Assembly (NCBI RefSeq): GCF_028621715.1 | Contig: NZ_CP117466.1 | Coordinates: 2,988,501 to 3,052,500, forward strand | Source of the DNA: Paracoccus marcusii | GTDB taxonomy: Bacteria > Pseudomonadota > Alphaproteobacteria > Rhodobacterales > Rhodobacteraceae | DNA: 64,000 nt | Direction: 5' to 3' | Part shown: positions 17,941-26,844 of the stretch, piece by piece | How positions within the stretch are numbered: position 1 is the stretch's first letter | Layout of the letters: each line of letters starts with the position of its first letter | Notes under the pieces: generated by a model | The model's database searches: none | What the model saw: the letters and a program-made list of their open reading frames with translations, nothing else | Told to the model about the DNA's origin: nothing | Translations under genes and position numbers: made by a program

Positions 17941-18777
17941 TCAGTCCTTGGCAAGTTCGCGGGCATCGATCTGATCAACCCGGTTCTGAAGTGAGATTCG
18001 GTCCAGGCTGGCCACCGGCAGGGCGGCAAAGGCTTCGATCCGGCGGCGCAGGGCGGCATAGGTCCGGGCAAAGACCAGCGCCCGTTCGGCGTCCGTCCCC
18101 TGCGCCTTGACCGGGTCGGGCAGTCCCCAATGCCCGGTGATCGGCTGGCCGGGCCAAGGGGGGCATTCCTCGGACGCGGAGGTGTCGCAGACGGTGAAGA
18201 CGAAATCCATCCTGGGGGCGTCGGGTGACTGGAACTCGGACAGATGCTTGGACCGCAGGGTGGTCGTGTCGTGGCCGTTGCGGTCCAGCACCTGCAGCGC
18301 AAGGGGGTTCGGATGCGTCCCCGCCCGGGTGCCTGCCGAATGGGCGATGAACCGATCGCCGCCCAGATCGCGCAGCAGCGCCTCGGCATAAAGCGATCGG
18401 GCGGAATTGCCTGAACAGATGAACAGGACATGGAAACCGGTATGCGTCACGGTCGGCTCCTTGGATTGTGGGATGCTGGTCAGAACGTCCGGGCGCGCGC
18501 GGCCAAGGTCCATTGCCAGATAGCCCAGCAGGCGGCCCGTCGCATCGACATCGATCGAATAGAGCAGCGACCGCCCCTGTCGCCGCACGGCGACAAGGCC
18601 GCATCCCGTCAGGTCGGACAGGTAGTGCGACAGGGTGTTCGGCTTCAGCCCCAGCGCCTGCGCGATCTCGGTCGGGCGGACGGCGCGGGGGGCAAAACGC
18701 ATCAGAAGCCGGGCGACGGCAAGGCGCCCGGGATGGCCAAGGGTAGCGAAGGCACTGGCGGCGCGGTCATGTTCCAT
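17941..18777 (-). CDS. ArsR-type regulator fused to LMW-phosphatase-type arsenate reductase (ArsR-ArsC)
   Basis: 278 residues in two domains. Residues 1-100 are an ArsR-family winged helix ([20 protein letters not shown] as recognition helix, [12 protein letters not shown] as wing). Residues 115-278 are a thioredoxin-coupled arsenate reductase with the CX5R loop CSGNSAR at 121-127 and the downstream Cys pair in [18 protein letters not shown]. The regulator half lacks the ELCVCDL metal-binding helix of classical ArsR. ATG 18777 fits the domain start and lies inside a palindrome; an in-frame ATG at 18825 would put that palindrome inside the gene. First gene of the operon with gapdh and arsJ. 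Confidence 0.9.
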   Translation of the reverse strand: MEHDRAASAFATLGHPGRLAVARLLMRFAPRAVRPTEIAQALGLKPNTLSHYLSDLTGCGLVAVRRQGRSLLYSIDVDATGRLLGYLAMDLGRARPDVLTSIPQSKEPTVTHTGFHVLFICSGNSARSLYAEALLRDLGGDRFIAHSAGTRAGTHPNPLALQVLDRNGHDTTTLRSKHLSEFQSPDAPRMDFVFTVCDTSASEECPPWPGQPITGHWGLPDPVKAQGTDAERALVFARTYAALRRRIEAFAALPVASLDRISLQNRVDQIDARELAKD

Positions 18778-18795
18778 GATTCCCGAATAATGGAA
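18772..18795. promoter_or_regulatory. Operator of the arsenate operon (palindrome over the start codon)
   Basis: Arms TTCCATGATTC and GAATAATGGAA, 11 bases each with one mismatch and a CC spacer. The ATG of arsRC (18775-18777 on the minus strand) is within one arm. This is the expected size and symmetry for an ArsR dimer and implies a promoter just upstream with a very short or absent leader. Confidence 0.6.
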
Positions 18796-18837
18796 TAATG
18801 ACCCCGTCGCCAGTGAAGCTTTCATGACAGGACCGCG

Positions 18838-19524
18838 TCACCGGGCCGACAGCAGATACCCGAAGCCGCGCTGGTTGTGGATCATCCGCTCATCACCGTC
18901 CTGATCCAGCTTCTTGCGCAGATAGGCGATATAGACCTCGACGATGTTGGTCTGCGGGTCGAAATTGTATCCCCAGACACCCTTCAGGATGTCCACGCGC
19001 GACTGAACCTTGTCGGGACGCTCTGCCAGAAACCGCAGCAGCGAGAACTCGGTCGCGGTCAGGTCCAGGTCGCGATCGCGTCGCGTCGCGGTCTTGGTGT
19101 CCAGGTCCAGGCACAGATCGCCGATGACGATGCGGGACGGGCGGTCCTCGCGCGCAGGCGCACGGCGCAGCAGGACCGCGATGCGGGCCAGCAGTTCCTC
19201 GAAGGCGAAGGGCTTGGTCATGTAGTCGTCGGCCCCTGCCCCCAGCCCCTCCAACTTCTCGGCCAGCGCGTCCTTGGCGGTCAGCATCAGGATCATCACG
19301 TCATGGCCCGCCGCGCGGATCTCCTGGCACAGGTCGGCGCCGTCGCCGTCAGGCAGCATCCGGTCCAGCACCACCAGGTCATAGCCCCCGTCACGCAATC
19401 GCTGGTCCAGCCCCGCCGCGCAGTCGGCCAGATCGACGTGATAGCCCTCGGCCGTCAGGCCACCGGCCAGCAGGGCGGCGATCTCGGTGTCGTCCTCGAC
19501 CACCAGGACACGATCGGGGCTCAT
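18838..19524 (-). CDS. OmpR-family response regulator
   Basis: 228 residues. The receiver domain has acidic VVEDDTEIAA, Asp54 in VVLDRMLPDGDG, Thr near 82 (MLTAKDAL) and Lys near 104 (DDYMTKPFAFEELLARI). The winged helix (residues 130-228) shows DLTATEFSLLRFLAERPDKVQ, FDPQTNIVEVYIAYLRKKL and a final GFGYLL. It overlaps the kinase stop by ATGA. Located 60 bases after arsRC but not overlapping, so probably a separate unit. Direct repeats at 21213-21229 are a candidate target. Confidence 0.95.
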   Translation of the reverse strand: MSPDRVLVVEDDTEIAALLAGGLTAEGYHVDLADCAAGLDQRLRDGGYDLVVLDRMLPDGDGADLCQEIRAAGHDVMILMLTAKDALAEKLEGLGAGADDYMTKPFAFEELLARIAVLLRRAPAREDRPSRIVIGDLCLDLDTKTATRRDRDLDLTATEFSLLRFLAERPDKVQSRVDILKGVWGYNFDPQTNIVEVYIAYLRKKLDQDGDERMIHNQRGFGYLLSAR

Positions 19525-21122
19525 GCGACGGCCCTGCGTGCCAACGGCATGGTGATCTCGACCACGGCGCCGCGGCCGGGCGCGCTGTCGATGCGGATGG
19601 CGCCGTCATGCTGGTCGACGATCCATTTCGCGATGGACAGCCCAAGGCCCAACCCGCGACCCGACCGCGGCCGCGACGGGCGCGCGCTATAGAAGCGGGT
19701 GAAGGCGCTGCCCAGTTCGTCGCCCGTGAAGCCTGGTCCCTGGTCGCGCACGCGGATATGGGCGTGATCCTGTGACTGCGCCAGCTCCAGGCTGACGGTG
19801 GTGTCGGCGGGCGCCAGGCGGATCGCGTTGTCCAGCGCGATCAGCACGGCCTGACGCAGGCGGTCGGGGTCACCGCGCACCTCGACCGGTTCGCTGGGCT
19901 GGCTGGGACGGATGCGCACGCCGGGGCGCATCGTCATGTTCTGGCCGTCCAGCAGCACGTCACCCACGATGTCCTGCAGCACGACACGCGTGCGGTTGAC
20001 CATGATCGATCCCGATTCCGACCGCGCCAGGAACAGGAGGTCATCGATCAGCCGCCCGATCTGGTCGGTCTTGCGCACGATCTCGGACAGCACCTGCTGC
20101 AGGGTGGCGGCATCGGCGTCGGGGGTGCGGATTGCCATCTCGGCCTGGCCGCGCAGGATCGTCAGCGGCGTGCGCAGCTCGTGGCTGATATCGGCAAAGA
20201 AATTCGCGCGGCTGGCATCGACCGACCGCAGCCGATCGTTGCTGGCCACCAGCGCCTCCGACCGTTCGCGCAGTTCGCGGGTACGCTCCTCGACCTGCTG
20301 GGACAGCGTGGACTGCGCCTGCAGCAGGCTGTCGCGCTGGTCGCGGATCTGTCCGGTCATCTGGTTGAAGCGGCGCGACAGGTTACCCAGCTCGTCGGGC
20401 GACGGATTGTCGATCACATGCGTCAGATCGCCCCGCCCGACCGCCTCGGCCCCCGCGTAGAGCGCCGAGACGGGGCGCAGGATCGCGCGGTTCATCATCA
20501 CGATGTTCGCGACGCCCAAGACCGCCACGACCACGATCAGCCCGATGGCCAGATCGACGGCGCGTTCCGACAGTCGGGACGAACTGGCCAGCGCCTCGGC
20601 AACCTCGGCACGTTCGCGCACGGTCGCCTCCTCGACCAGCTCCAGCAGCACCTGCCCCAGCTGGTGATAGATGCGCGTGTTGAACACCTGCAGCGCCTCC
20701 GCGCGCCGGCCCGCCTGCAGGTGATCCTGGATCAGCAGGCGCGACTGGTCGATCTCCTGCACCTTGATCTCCATCTGGGCGACGCGGTCCAGTCCGCCCC
20801 AGGTCGCATCGGGCTCTCCGGCCAGCGCATGCTCCTCGCGGATCAGGTCGCGCTGGCGCTGCAGCCCGGACAGCAGCGAATCGCGCGCCTCGCGGATCTC
20901 GGCGTCCTGGTCCCCGGCGACGAACAGTTCCGCGATCTGGGCGGACAGCTTGTTGGCGTCGACCGCCACCAGGTTGATGTTGCGCAGCTGCGCATAGGAC
21001 GTCTGAAGCTGTCGCCGGTCCTCGCGCGTCAGGCCCAGCCCGATGATGATCGCCAGACACACAAGCGTGACCGTGACCAGGCCGGTCAAGTGGCTGAGCA
21101 TGATTTTCGTGCGGATTCTCAT
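19521..21122 (-). CDS. Sensor histidine kinase with long periplasmic helical domain
   Basis: 533 residues. The first membrane helix (SHLTGLVTVTLVCLAIIIGL) and the second (AVDLAIGLIVVVAVLGVANIV, near residue 188) enclose about 150 residues of helical, coiled-coil-like periplasmic sequence, similar to four-helix-bundle sensors of the TorS/Tar type. HAMP follows (ILRPVSALYAGAEAVGRGDL), then a short coiled coil, the H-box with His314 (ISHELRTPLTIL), the N-box and G boxes (VRDQGPGFTGDE; GRGLGLGLSIAKWIVDQHDG). It is divergent from the glycan operon, whose first ATG is about 195 bases away, which suggests but does not prove regulation of that operon. Confidence 0.93.
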   Translation of the reverse strand: MRIRTKIMLSHLTGLVTVTLVCLAIIIGLGLTREDRRQLQTSYAQLRNINLVAVDANKLSAQIAELFVAGDQDAEIREARDSLLSGLQRQRDLIREEHALAGEPDATWGGLDRVAQMEIKVQEIDQSRLLIQDHLQAGRRAEALQVFNTRIYHQLGQVLLELVEEATVRERAEVAEALASSSRLSERAVDLAIGLIVVVAVLGVANIVMMNRAILRPVSALYAGAEAVGRGDLTHVIDNPSPDELGNLSRRFNQMTGQIRDQRDSLLQAQSTLSQQVEERTRELRERSEALVASNDRLRSVDASRANFFADISHELRTPLTILRGQAEMAIRTPDADAATLQQVLSEIVRKTDQIGRLIDDLLFLARSESGSIMVNRTRVVLQDIVGDVLLDGQNMTMRPGVRIRPSQPSEPVEVRGDPDRLRQAVLIALDNAIRLAPADTTVSLELAQSQDHAHIRVRDQGPGFTGDELGSAFTRFYSARPSRPRSGRGLGLGLSIAKWIVDQHDGAIRIDSAPGRGAVVEITMPLARRAVA

Positions 21123-21212
21123 GGCGTTGCGTTCCCGGCCGGTCGCGGCACGGTGCCGCCTGAGACGGCAGACTAGCGCAACTTCGCGGCCGTAAAAACG
21201 CCGATGCGCGGC

Positions 21213-21229
21213 TCTAATGATCTTCTAAT
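21213..21229. promoter_or_regulatory. 11-base-spaced direct repeat, candidate OmpR-family site
   Basis: TCTAAT at 21213-21218 and again at 21224-21229, starts exactly 11 bases apart, one helical turn, in an AT-rich patch between the divergent two-component and glycan operons and about 90 bases before the first glycan gene. OmpR/PhoB-type regulators bind such tandem half-sites. Confidence 0.4.
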
Positions 21230-21317
21230 TTGCAGCTTTGGATCGCACGCCAATATTTTGGAAGCACGAAGACGCCGCCGTCCAAGCACCTCCGCACCCC
21301 CAGATCCCGAGGGCCCG

Positions 21318-22571
21318 ATGACCAAGATGAACCCCGCCGATCCGCTGCATTACGCCGCCGCGCTGCGCCGTCAGCGGACCCGCGCGCCGCGGGTGGTCCT
21401 GTATTCGCACGACACTCTGGGCTTTGGTCATCTGCGGCGCAACATGCTGCTGGCGCAGGCGATCCGCGACTGCGGTCACGACCCCGAGGTGCTGCTGGTG
21501 GCCGGCATGCGCGAGGCCGGGGCATTTGCCCTGCCCGCGGGCGTCGACTGCCTGACGCTGCCGGCCTATGCCAAAGCCTCCGACGGTACCTATCATGCCC
21601 GCGACCTGGGGATCGGGGTCGACGCGCTGTGCGACATCCGCGCGGCGACGATCCGCGCCGCCGTCAAGAACTTTCAGCCCGACCTGATGATCGTCGACAA
21701 CGTTCCCCGCGGTGCCCAGTACGAACTGGGCCCGACCCTGCGCGCACTGAAACGGTCGGGCCGCACGCGGATCGTCCTGGGGCTGCGCGACATCATCGAC
21801 CGGCCGTCCGTCATGCGCCAGCAATGGCTACGCCAGCGCAATTTCGAGGCGCTGCAGGATCACTACGACGACATCTGGGTCTATGGCGACCCGGCGTTCT
21901 TTCCCACGGCCGACGAATACGGGCTGGGCCCCGAACTGTCCGCCCGCGTGACCTATACCGGCTATCTGGACCAGCGGGCGCGCCTGTCGCCCGATGCGCA
22001 GGGGGCCGACCCGCTGCAGGTGACGGGAGGCGATGCGCGCCCGTTCGTTTTGTGCCAGGTGGGCGGCGGGCGCGACGGGGTGGCCCTGTGCACGGCCTTC
22101 GCCGCGGCGCCCATGCCCGCGGGCCATCAGGGCATCCTGATCACCGGCACGCAGATGCCGCCCGAGGCACGGGCCCGCGTGGCGGCGCTGGCGCAGGGCC
22201 GGACCGACCTGACCGTGGTCGATTTCGTGGCCGAACCGGTGGGGCTGGCCGCGCGCGCGGCGGCGCTTGTGGCGATGTGCGGCTACAACACCGCCTGCGA
22301 GATGATGTCGTTCGGCCTGCCGTCGCTGGTGGTCCCGCGGGTCCGGCCGCGCACCGAACAACTGATCCGCGCGCAGCGCATGCAGGATCGCGGCATCGCC
22401 GACATGATTCATCCCGATGCGCTGTCGCCCGCCGCCATCGGCGACTGGCTGGGCCGCGCGGTGACCCGGCAGGCCGGACCCCGCGGCGTGGACCTGGACG
22501 GGCTGTCGCGCGTCACCGCGATGGCCACGCGGATGCTGGCCCCCCGCAAATCCCTGCGCCGCCTGGCCTGA
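21318..22571 (+). CDS. Glycosyltransferase, MurG/GT28-like (GT-B fold)
   Basis: 417 residues. The N-terminus VVLYSHDTLGFGHLRRNMLL has the Gly-rich acceptor-side loop with His seen in MurG and other UDP-sugar GT-B enzymes. DLMIVDNVPRGAQYEL and IVLGLRDIIDRPSV resemble the interdomain region. The C-terminal half shows VLCQVGGGRDGVALCTAFA and VVDFVAEPVGLAARAAALV with MCGYNTACEMMSFGLPSLVV, a nucleotide-sugar pocket. No signal peptide; cytoplasmic, perhaps membrane-associated. First gene of the glycan operon; ATG 21318 follows a GAGGGCC stretch. The sugar transferred cannot be predicted. Confidence 0.85.
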   Translation: MTKMNPADPLHYAAALRRQRTRAPRVVLYSHDTLGFGHLRRNMLLAQAIRDCGHDPEVLLVAGMREAGAFALPAGVDCLTLPAYAKASDGTYHARDLGIGVDALCDIRAATIRAAVKNFQPDLMIVDNVPRGAQYELGPTLRALKRSGRTRIVLGLRDIIDRPSVMRQQWLRQRNFEALQDHYDDIWVYGDPAFFPTADEYGLGPELSARVTYTGYLDQRARLSPDAQGADPLQVTGGDARPFVLCQVGGGRDGVALCTAFAAAPMPAGHQGILITGTQMPPEARARVAALAQGRTDLTVVDFVAEPVGLAARAAALVAMCGYNTACEMMSFGLPSLVVPRVRPRTEQLIRAQRMQDRGIADMIHPDALSPAAIGDWLGRAVTRQAGPRGVDLDGLSRVTAMATRMLAPRKSLRRLA

Positions 22572-22598
22572 AAACCCGACACAAGGAACCGTCCTCCC

Positions 22599-23831
22599 AT
22601 GTCCGCACCCAAGATCGGCTATGTCCTGAAGCGCTATCCCCGCTATTCCGAGACGTTCATCGTCAACGAGATCCTAGCGCACGAGGCCGCGGGCCAGCCG
22701 ATCGAGATCTTCTCGCTGCGCCCGGTCGAGGAGACGCACTTTCAGGACAACCTGGGCAAGGTCCGCGCGCCCGTCACCCGACTGACCGAACGGCTGAAGA
22801 ACCCCGACGCGTTCTGGCGGCTGATGATGCGCGCCCGGGCCGGGCTGCCCGCGGCGTCATGGACCCTGTTGGGCCAGATGAAGAACAGCAGCGGCCAGGA
22901 TGTCGCGCAGGCGCTGGAGCTGGCGCTGGCCTGCCGCGAACGCGGGGTGGCGCATCTGCACGCACATTTCGGCACCGTTTCCACGACGGTGGCGCGGCTG
23001 GCGGCGCAGCTGGCGGGGATCGGCTATACCTTCACGGCGCATGCAAAGGACATCTATTTCGACTACGAGGAGAACATCCGCCTGGACGAGAAGCTGCGCG
23101 ACGCGGCCCATGTCGTCACCGTGTCGGATTACAATGTCGGCTATCTGGAACAGCGCTTCGGCCAGGACGCGACCAATGTCAGCCGCATCTACAACGGCCT
23201 GGACCTGGACCGTTTCGCCCATCAAAACCCCGCACCCGATGCGACCGACATCCTGGCGGTCGGACGCCTGGTCGAAAAGAAGGGGTTCCACATCCTGATC
23301 GAGGCCGTGCGCCTGATGCGCGACCAGGGCCGCAGCGTGCGCTGCACAATCGTGGGCGGCGGGGACGAGGCGTCCTATCTGGCGGCCCAGATCGCCGCCG
23401 CCGACCTGGGCGATGCGGTCACCCTGGCAGGCCCGCGTCCGCAATCCGAGGTGATCGCGATGATGCGCCAGGCTGCCGTCTTCGCCTGCCCCTGCGTGGT
23501 GGGCCACGACGGCAACCGCGACGGCCTGCCCACCGTCCTGCTGGAGGCGATGGCCCTGGGAACGCCCTGCGTCTCGACCGCCGTCACCGGCATCCCGGAA
23601 CTGGTCCGCGACGGGCAGACCGGGTTCTGCGTCCCGGAAGGCGACCCCCAGGCGCTGGCCACGGCGCTTGCGCGGATGCTGGACGATGCGGACCTGCGGC
23701 AGCAGTTCTCGACCGCGGGACGCGCGTTGATCGCGCAGGAATTCGACCAGCACGTCAACGCCGCGCAGCTTCGCGCCATCTGGCACGACGCCATCGCGGG
23801 CACCGACCTTCCCCAGCAGAGGTCCGCGTGA
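22599..23831 (+). CDS. Glycosyltransferase family 4 (WcaL/colanic-acid type)
   Basis: 410 residues, GT-B fold. N-terminal IGYVLKRYPRYSETFIVNEI is the hallmark of the WcaL/AmsK branch of GT4; YTFTAHAKDIYFDYEENIRL and VTVSDYNVGYL follow. The C-terminal donor domain has LAVGRLVEKKGFHILIEAV, the GGGDE loop, and the EX7E-like PCVVGHDGNRDGLPTVLLEA with MALGTPCVSTAVTGIPELV. AAGGAAC precedes the ATG and the stop overlaps the next ATG by one base (TGATG). Probably adds a sugar to a lipid-linked or growing glycan. Confidence 0.9.
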   Translation: MSAPKIGYVLKRYPRYSETFIVNEILAHEAAGQPIEIFSLRPVEETHFQDNLGKVRAPVTRLTERLKNPDAFWRLMMRARAGLPAASWTLLGQMKNSSGQDVAQALELALACRERGVAHLHAHFGTVSTTVARLAAQLAGIGYTFTAHAKDIYFDYEENIRLDEKLRDAAHVVTVSDYNVGYLEQRFGQDATNVSRIYNGLDLDRFAHQNPAPDATDILAVGRLVEKKGFHILIEAVRLMRDQGRSVRCTIVGGGDEASYLAAQIAAADLGDAVTLAGPRPQSEVIAMMRQAAVFACPCVVGHDGNRDGLPTVLLEAMALGTPCVSTAVTGIPELVRDGQTGFCVPEGDPQALATALARMLDDADLRQQFSTAGRALIAQEFDQHVNAAQLRAIWHDAIAGTDLPQQRSA

Positions 23832-24991
23832 TGCACGTCGCCTATGTCACCACCGATCCTGGCATTCCGCCCTTCGGCACCAAGGGTGCGTCGATCCATG
23901 TGCAATCCGTGCTGCGGGTGCTGCTGGCGATGGGCTACCGGGTGACGCTGTTCTCTCCGTGCCTGACGGTGGCGCCCGCGGCGGAGTTTGCGACGGTGGC
24001 GCTGCACCCCCTGCCCGGCGCGCCGCGTGGCGACGACGCGGAAGCGCGTGCCGCTTGGGCGTTGGCGCTGAACGAGACGGTCGCCGCGGCGCTGACGCAG
24101 GCGGGGCCGTTCGACCTGGTCTATGAACGCCATGCGCTGTTCGCGCATGGGGCGATGGAATGGGCCAGTCGCGGCAGTGTGCCGTCGGCCCTGGAACTGA
24201 ACGCCCCCCTGATCGCCGAACAGACCCGTCACCGCCACATGGTCCGCCAGTCGGACGCCCAAGCCAGCGCCCGCCGGGCATTCGGGGCCGCCCGTCTGGT
24301 CGCGGCCGTGTCGGCGGCGGCGGCGGATTACGCCCGCGATCTGGGTGCCCTGCCCGACCGGGTGGCGGTCATCCCCAACGGCGTCGATGCGGCACGCTTC
24401 GACGGCAGCCCTGCGCCGGACGGGCCGTTCACCGTGGGCTTCGTCGGCACGCTAAAGCCTTGGCACGACACCGCGACCCTGGTCGAGGCCTTTGCCCTGC
24501 TGCGACGGGGCCCCGTTCCCGACGCGCGCCTGCTGATCGTGGGTGACGGGCCGCAACGGGCGGCGATCCTGGACCGGTTGGACCAGCTTTCCCTGTCGGA
24601 TGCGGCTCACCTGACGGGGGCGGTCCAGCCCGACCAGATCCCCGGCTGGCTGGCACGGATGCATGTCGCCACGGCTCCCTATCGGGGCGATCAGCCGTTC
24701 TATTTCTCTCCGCTGAAGCTCTATGAATACATGGCTGCGGGGCTGCCCGTGGTGGCCAGCGACGTGGGCGATCTGGCGCAGGTGCTGGACCGGGGCCGAC
24801 TTGGCGTCACCGTGGTACCGCATGATCCGGACGCCCTAGCTGCGGCGCTTGCGGGTCTGGCCCGCGATCCCGCGGCGGCCACCGCGATGGGCGCACGCGC
24901 CCGCGCCGAGGTTCTGGCCCATCACGGGTGGGACCGCATCGTGTCCCGCATCATCGCCCGTGCCGGCGCCGCAGGACAGGAGGCCGCGTGA
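23831..24991 (+). CDS. Glycosyltransferase family 4
   Basis: 386 residues. The N-terminal acceptor loop is DPGIPPFGTKGASIHVQSVL (GT4 GGxxxHV-like), then DLVYERHALFAHGAM. The donor domain has AVIPNGVDAARF, VGFVGTLKPWHDTATLVEAF, RLLIVGDGPQRAAI, LTGAVQPDQIPGWLARM and the EX7E-type PYRGDQPFYFSPLKLYEYMA. The start ATG 23831 overlaps the previous stop (TGATG) and its own stop overlaps the ABC start the same way, so it is translationally coupled on both sides. The frame is also open far upstream within the first two genes, which is a shadow. Confidence 0.9.
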   Translation: MHVAYVTTDPGIPPFGTKGASIHVQSVLRVLLAMGYRVTLFSPCLTVAPAAEFATVALHPLPGAPRGDDAEARAAWALALNETVAAALTQAGPFDLVYERHALFAHGAMEWASRGSVPSALELNAPLIAEQTRHRHMVRQSDAQASARRAFGAARLVAAVSAAAADYARDLGALPDRVAVIPNGVDAARFDGSPAPDGPFTVGFVGTLKPWHDTATLVEAFALLRRGPVPDARLLIVGDGPQRAAILDRLDQLSLSDAAHLTGAVQPDQIPGWLARMHVATAPYRGDQPFYFSPLKLYEYMAAGLPVVASDVGDLAQVLDRGRLGVTVVPHDPDALAAALAGLARDPAAATAMGARARAEVLAHHGWDRIVSRIIARAGAAGQEAA

Positions 24992-26844
24992 TGTCGCGAT
25001 CGCGTCCCGAGACGCTGACGGAATCGCTGCCGGGCCTGCGCCGCGTGCTGCATCGGTTTGCCCCCTATCTGCGCCCGCATCGGGCGGTGCTGGCGGGGGC
25101 GACCACCGCGCTGGTCAGCGCGACGCTGATGCGGCTGCTGGAACCCTGGCCGCTGAAATTCGTCATCGACCGCGTGGTGCCGTCCGGCACGGCGGGAACA
25201 GGCGGATCGGGGGTCGCGGCGGTGGATACGCTGGACCCCATGACGCTTCTGGCGCTGTGCGCGCTTGGCTTGGTGGGCATCATCGGGCTGCGCGCGCTGT
25301 TCCAGTACCTGGCGACCATCGGCTTTGCGATCGTCGGCAACCGGGTGCTGACCCAGGTCCGCGGCGACCTGTTCCGGCACCTGCAGGGACTGTCGCTTGG
25401 CTTTCACACCCGGTCCAAGGCGGGCGATTTGACCATGCGCCTGATCGGCGACGTGGCCATGCTCAAGGAAACTGCCGTCACTGCCGCCCTGCCGCTGGCC
25501 GCGAACGTGCTGGTCCTGCTGGGCATGGTCGCCGTGATGATGGTGCTGGACTGGCAGCTGGCGTTGATCGCGCTGATTCCGCTGCCGGTTCTGTGGTTCG
25601 CGTCCATCCGCGCAGGAAAGAAGATCCAGGCCGCCAGCCGCAAGCAGCGCAAGGTCGAGGGCCAGATGGCCGCCACTGCGGCCGAGGCGATGTCCTCCAT
25701 GCGCACGGTTCAGGCCCTGTCGATCGAGGATCGCGCGGCCGACACCTTCTCCGGCGCGAACGGCACCAGCATGGCGGGCGACGTGCGGGCCAAGCGCATC
25801 GCGGCGGGGCTGGAACGGCTGGTCGACCTGCTGGTCGCCTGCGCCATCGCGCTGGTTCTTTATTTCGGCACGTTGCAGGTGCTGCGCGGGCGGCTGACGC
25901 CGGGCGACCTGCTGGTCTTCATCACCTATCTCAAGGCGACGTTCCGGCCCATCCGGGGCTATGCCAAATACGCGTCCCGTCTGGCCAAGGCCAGCGCCGC
26001 GGGCGAGCGGGTCGTCCAGCTGCTGGACGAGGTGCCCGAGATCCGCGACCGCGCCGATGCCGTGGCCGCCCCCGCCTATGCCGGGCGGATCACATTCGAC
26101 GGCCTGACCTTCGGCTATGGCGGGGGTCGGCCCACGCTGGACGGGCTGACGCTGGACATTCCGGCGGGCACGAACGTGGCGCTGACCGGGCCGTCCGGGG
26201 CGGGCAAGTCCACGCTGGCCGGACTGCTTCTGCGCCTTTACGATCCGTTGGGCGGGCGCATCCTGATCGACGGGCAGGACATCCGCGACGTGACGATGAC
26301 CAGCCTGCGCCGCCAGATCGGCTTTGTCCCGCAGGAGACCGTCCTGTTCAGCGGTACGTTGGCCGACAACATCGCCTTGGGCGCGGGCCGCGACGTCACC
26401 CGGGACGAGATTGAGGCCGCAGCCCGCCTGGCCAACGCACATGACTTCATCGCGGCCCTGCCCGACGGCTATGACGCCCAGGTCGCGGAACGCGGCGCCA
26501 CCCTGTCGGCGGGCCAGCGCCAGCGAATCGCCATCGCCCGCGCCGCCCTGCGCCGCTGTCCGGTGCTGGTCCTGGACGAGCCCACGACCGGCTTGGACAG
26601 CAGCAACGAGGCCACCGTGTCCGAGGCGATCTGGCGCCTGGCCAAGGGCCGCACCAGCCTGCTGATCACCCACGACCTGTCGCAGGCCGCCCGCGCGGAC
26701 CGCATCATGTTCCTGGAGGCGGGCCGGGTCGCCGAACAGGGCAGCCATGCTGACCTGCTGGCGCGCGGCGGACGCTATGCCCGTCTGTGGGCGCTGCAGG
26801 GTCGTGGTCAGGATGGGGGGGCGCTGCATGCTGTCGCCGGCTGA
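24991..26844 (+). CDS. ABC exporter half-transporter (permease fused to ATPase)
   Basis: 617 residues: a six-helix membrane domain (about 40-330) fused to an ATPase (about 360-600). Walker A GPSGAGKSTLAG, Q-loop VPQETVLFSGTL, signature LSAGQRQRIAIARAAL, Walker B VLVLDEPTTGLD and H-loop LITHDLSQAARAD are intact. It would act as a homodimer of MsbA/McjD or Cyc-beta-glucan-exporter type. Between glycosyltransferases and an outer-membrane barrel, its likely cargo is the glycan or glycolipid made by this operon. It overlaps the next gene by 17 bases. Confidence 0.92.
   Translation: MSRSRPETLTESLPGLRRVLHRFAPYLRPHRAVLAGATTALVSATLMRLLEPWPLKFVIDRVVPSGTAGTGGSGVAAVDTLDPMTLLALCALGLVGIIGLRALFQYLATIGFAIVGNRVLTQVRGDLFRHLQGLSLGFHTRSKAGDLTMRLIGDVAMLKETAVTAALPLAANVLVLLGMVAVMMVLDWQLALIALIPLPVLWFASIRAGKKIQAASRKQRKVEGQMAATAAEAMSSMRTVQALSIEDRAADTFSGANGTSMAGDVRAKRIAAGLERLVDLLVACAIALVLYFGTLQVLRGRLTPGDLLVFITYLKATFRPIRGYAKYASRLAKASAAGERVVQLLDEVPEIRDRADAVAAPAYAGRITFDGLTFGYGGGRPTLDGLTLDIPAGTNVALTGPSGAGKSTLAGLLLRLYDPLGGRILIDGQDIRDVTMTSLRRQIGFVPQETVLFSGTLADNIALGAGRDVTRDEIEAAARLANAHDFIAALPDGYDAQVAERGATLSAGQRQRIAIARAALRRCPVLVLDEPTTGLDSSNEATVSEAIWRLAKGRTSLLITHDLSQAARADRIMFLEAGRVAEQGSHADLLARGGRYARLWALQGRGQDGGALHAVAG

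Noticed and set aside
21230..23830. Upstream extension of the third glycosyltransferase frame, over 800 codons
   Set aside because: The extension overlaps two complete glycosyltransferase genes in another frame and reads as Arg/Gly/Pro-rich shadow; the real gene starts at ATG 23831 with a GT4 N-terminus.
24922..26829. A 635-codon frame opposite the ABC exporter
   Set aside because: Shadow of the ABC gene; Gln/Arg/Gly-rich and without motifs.
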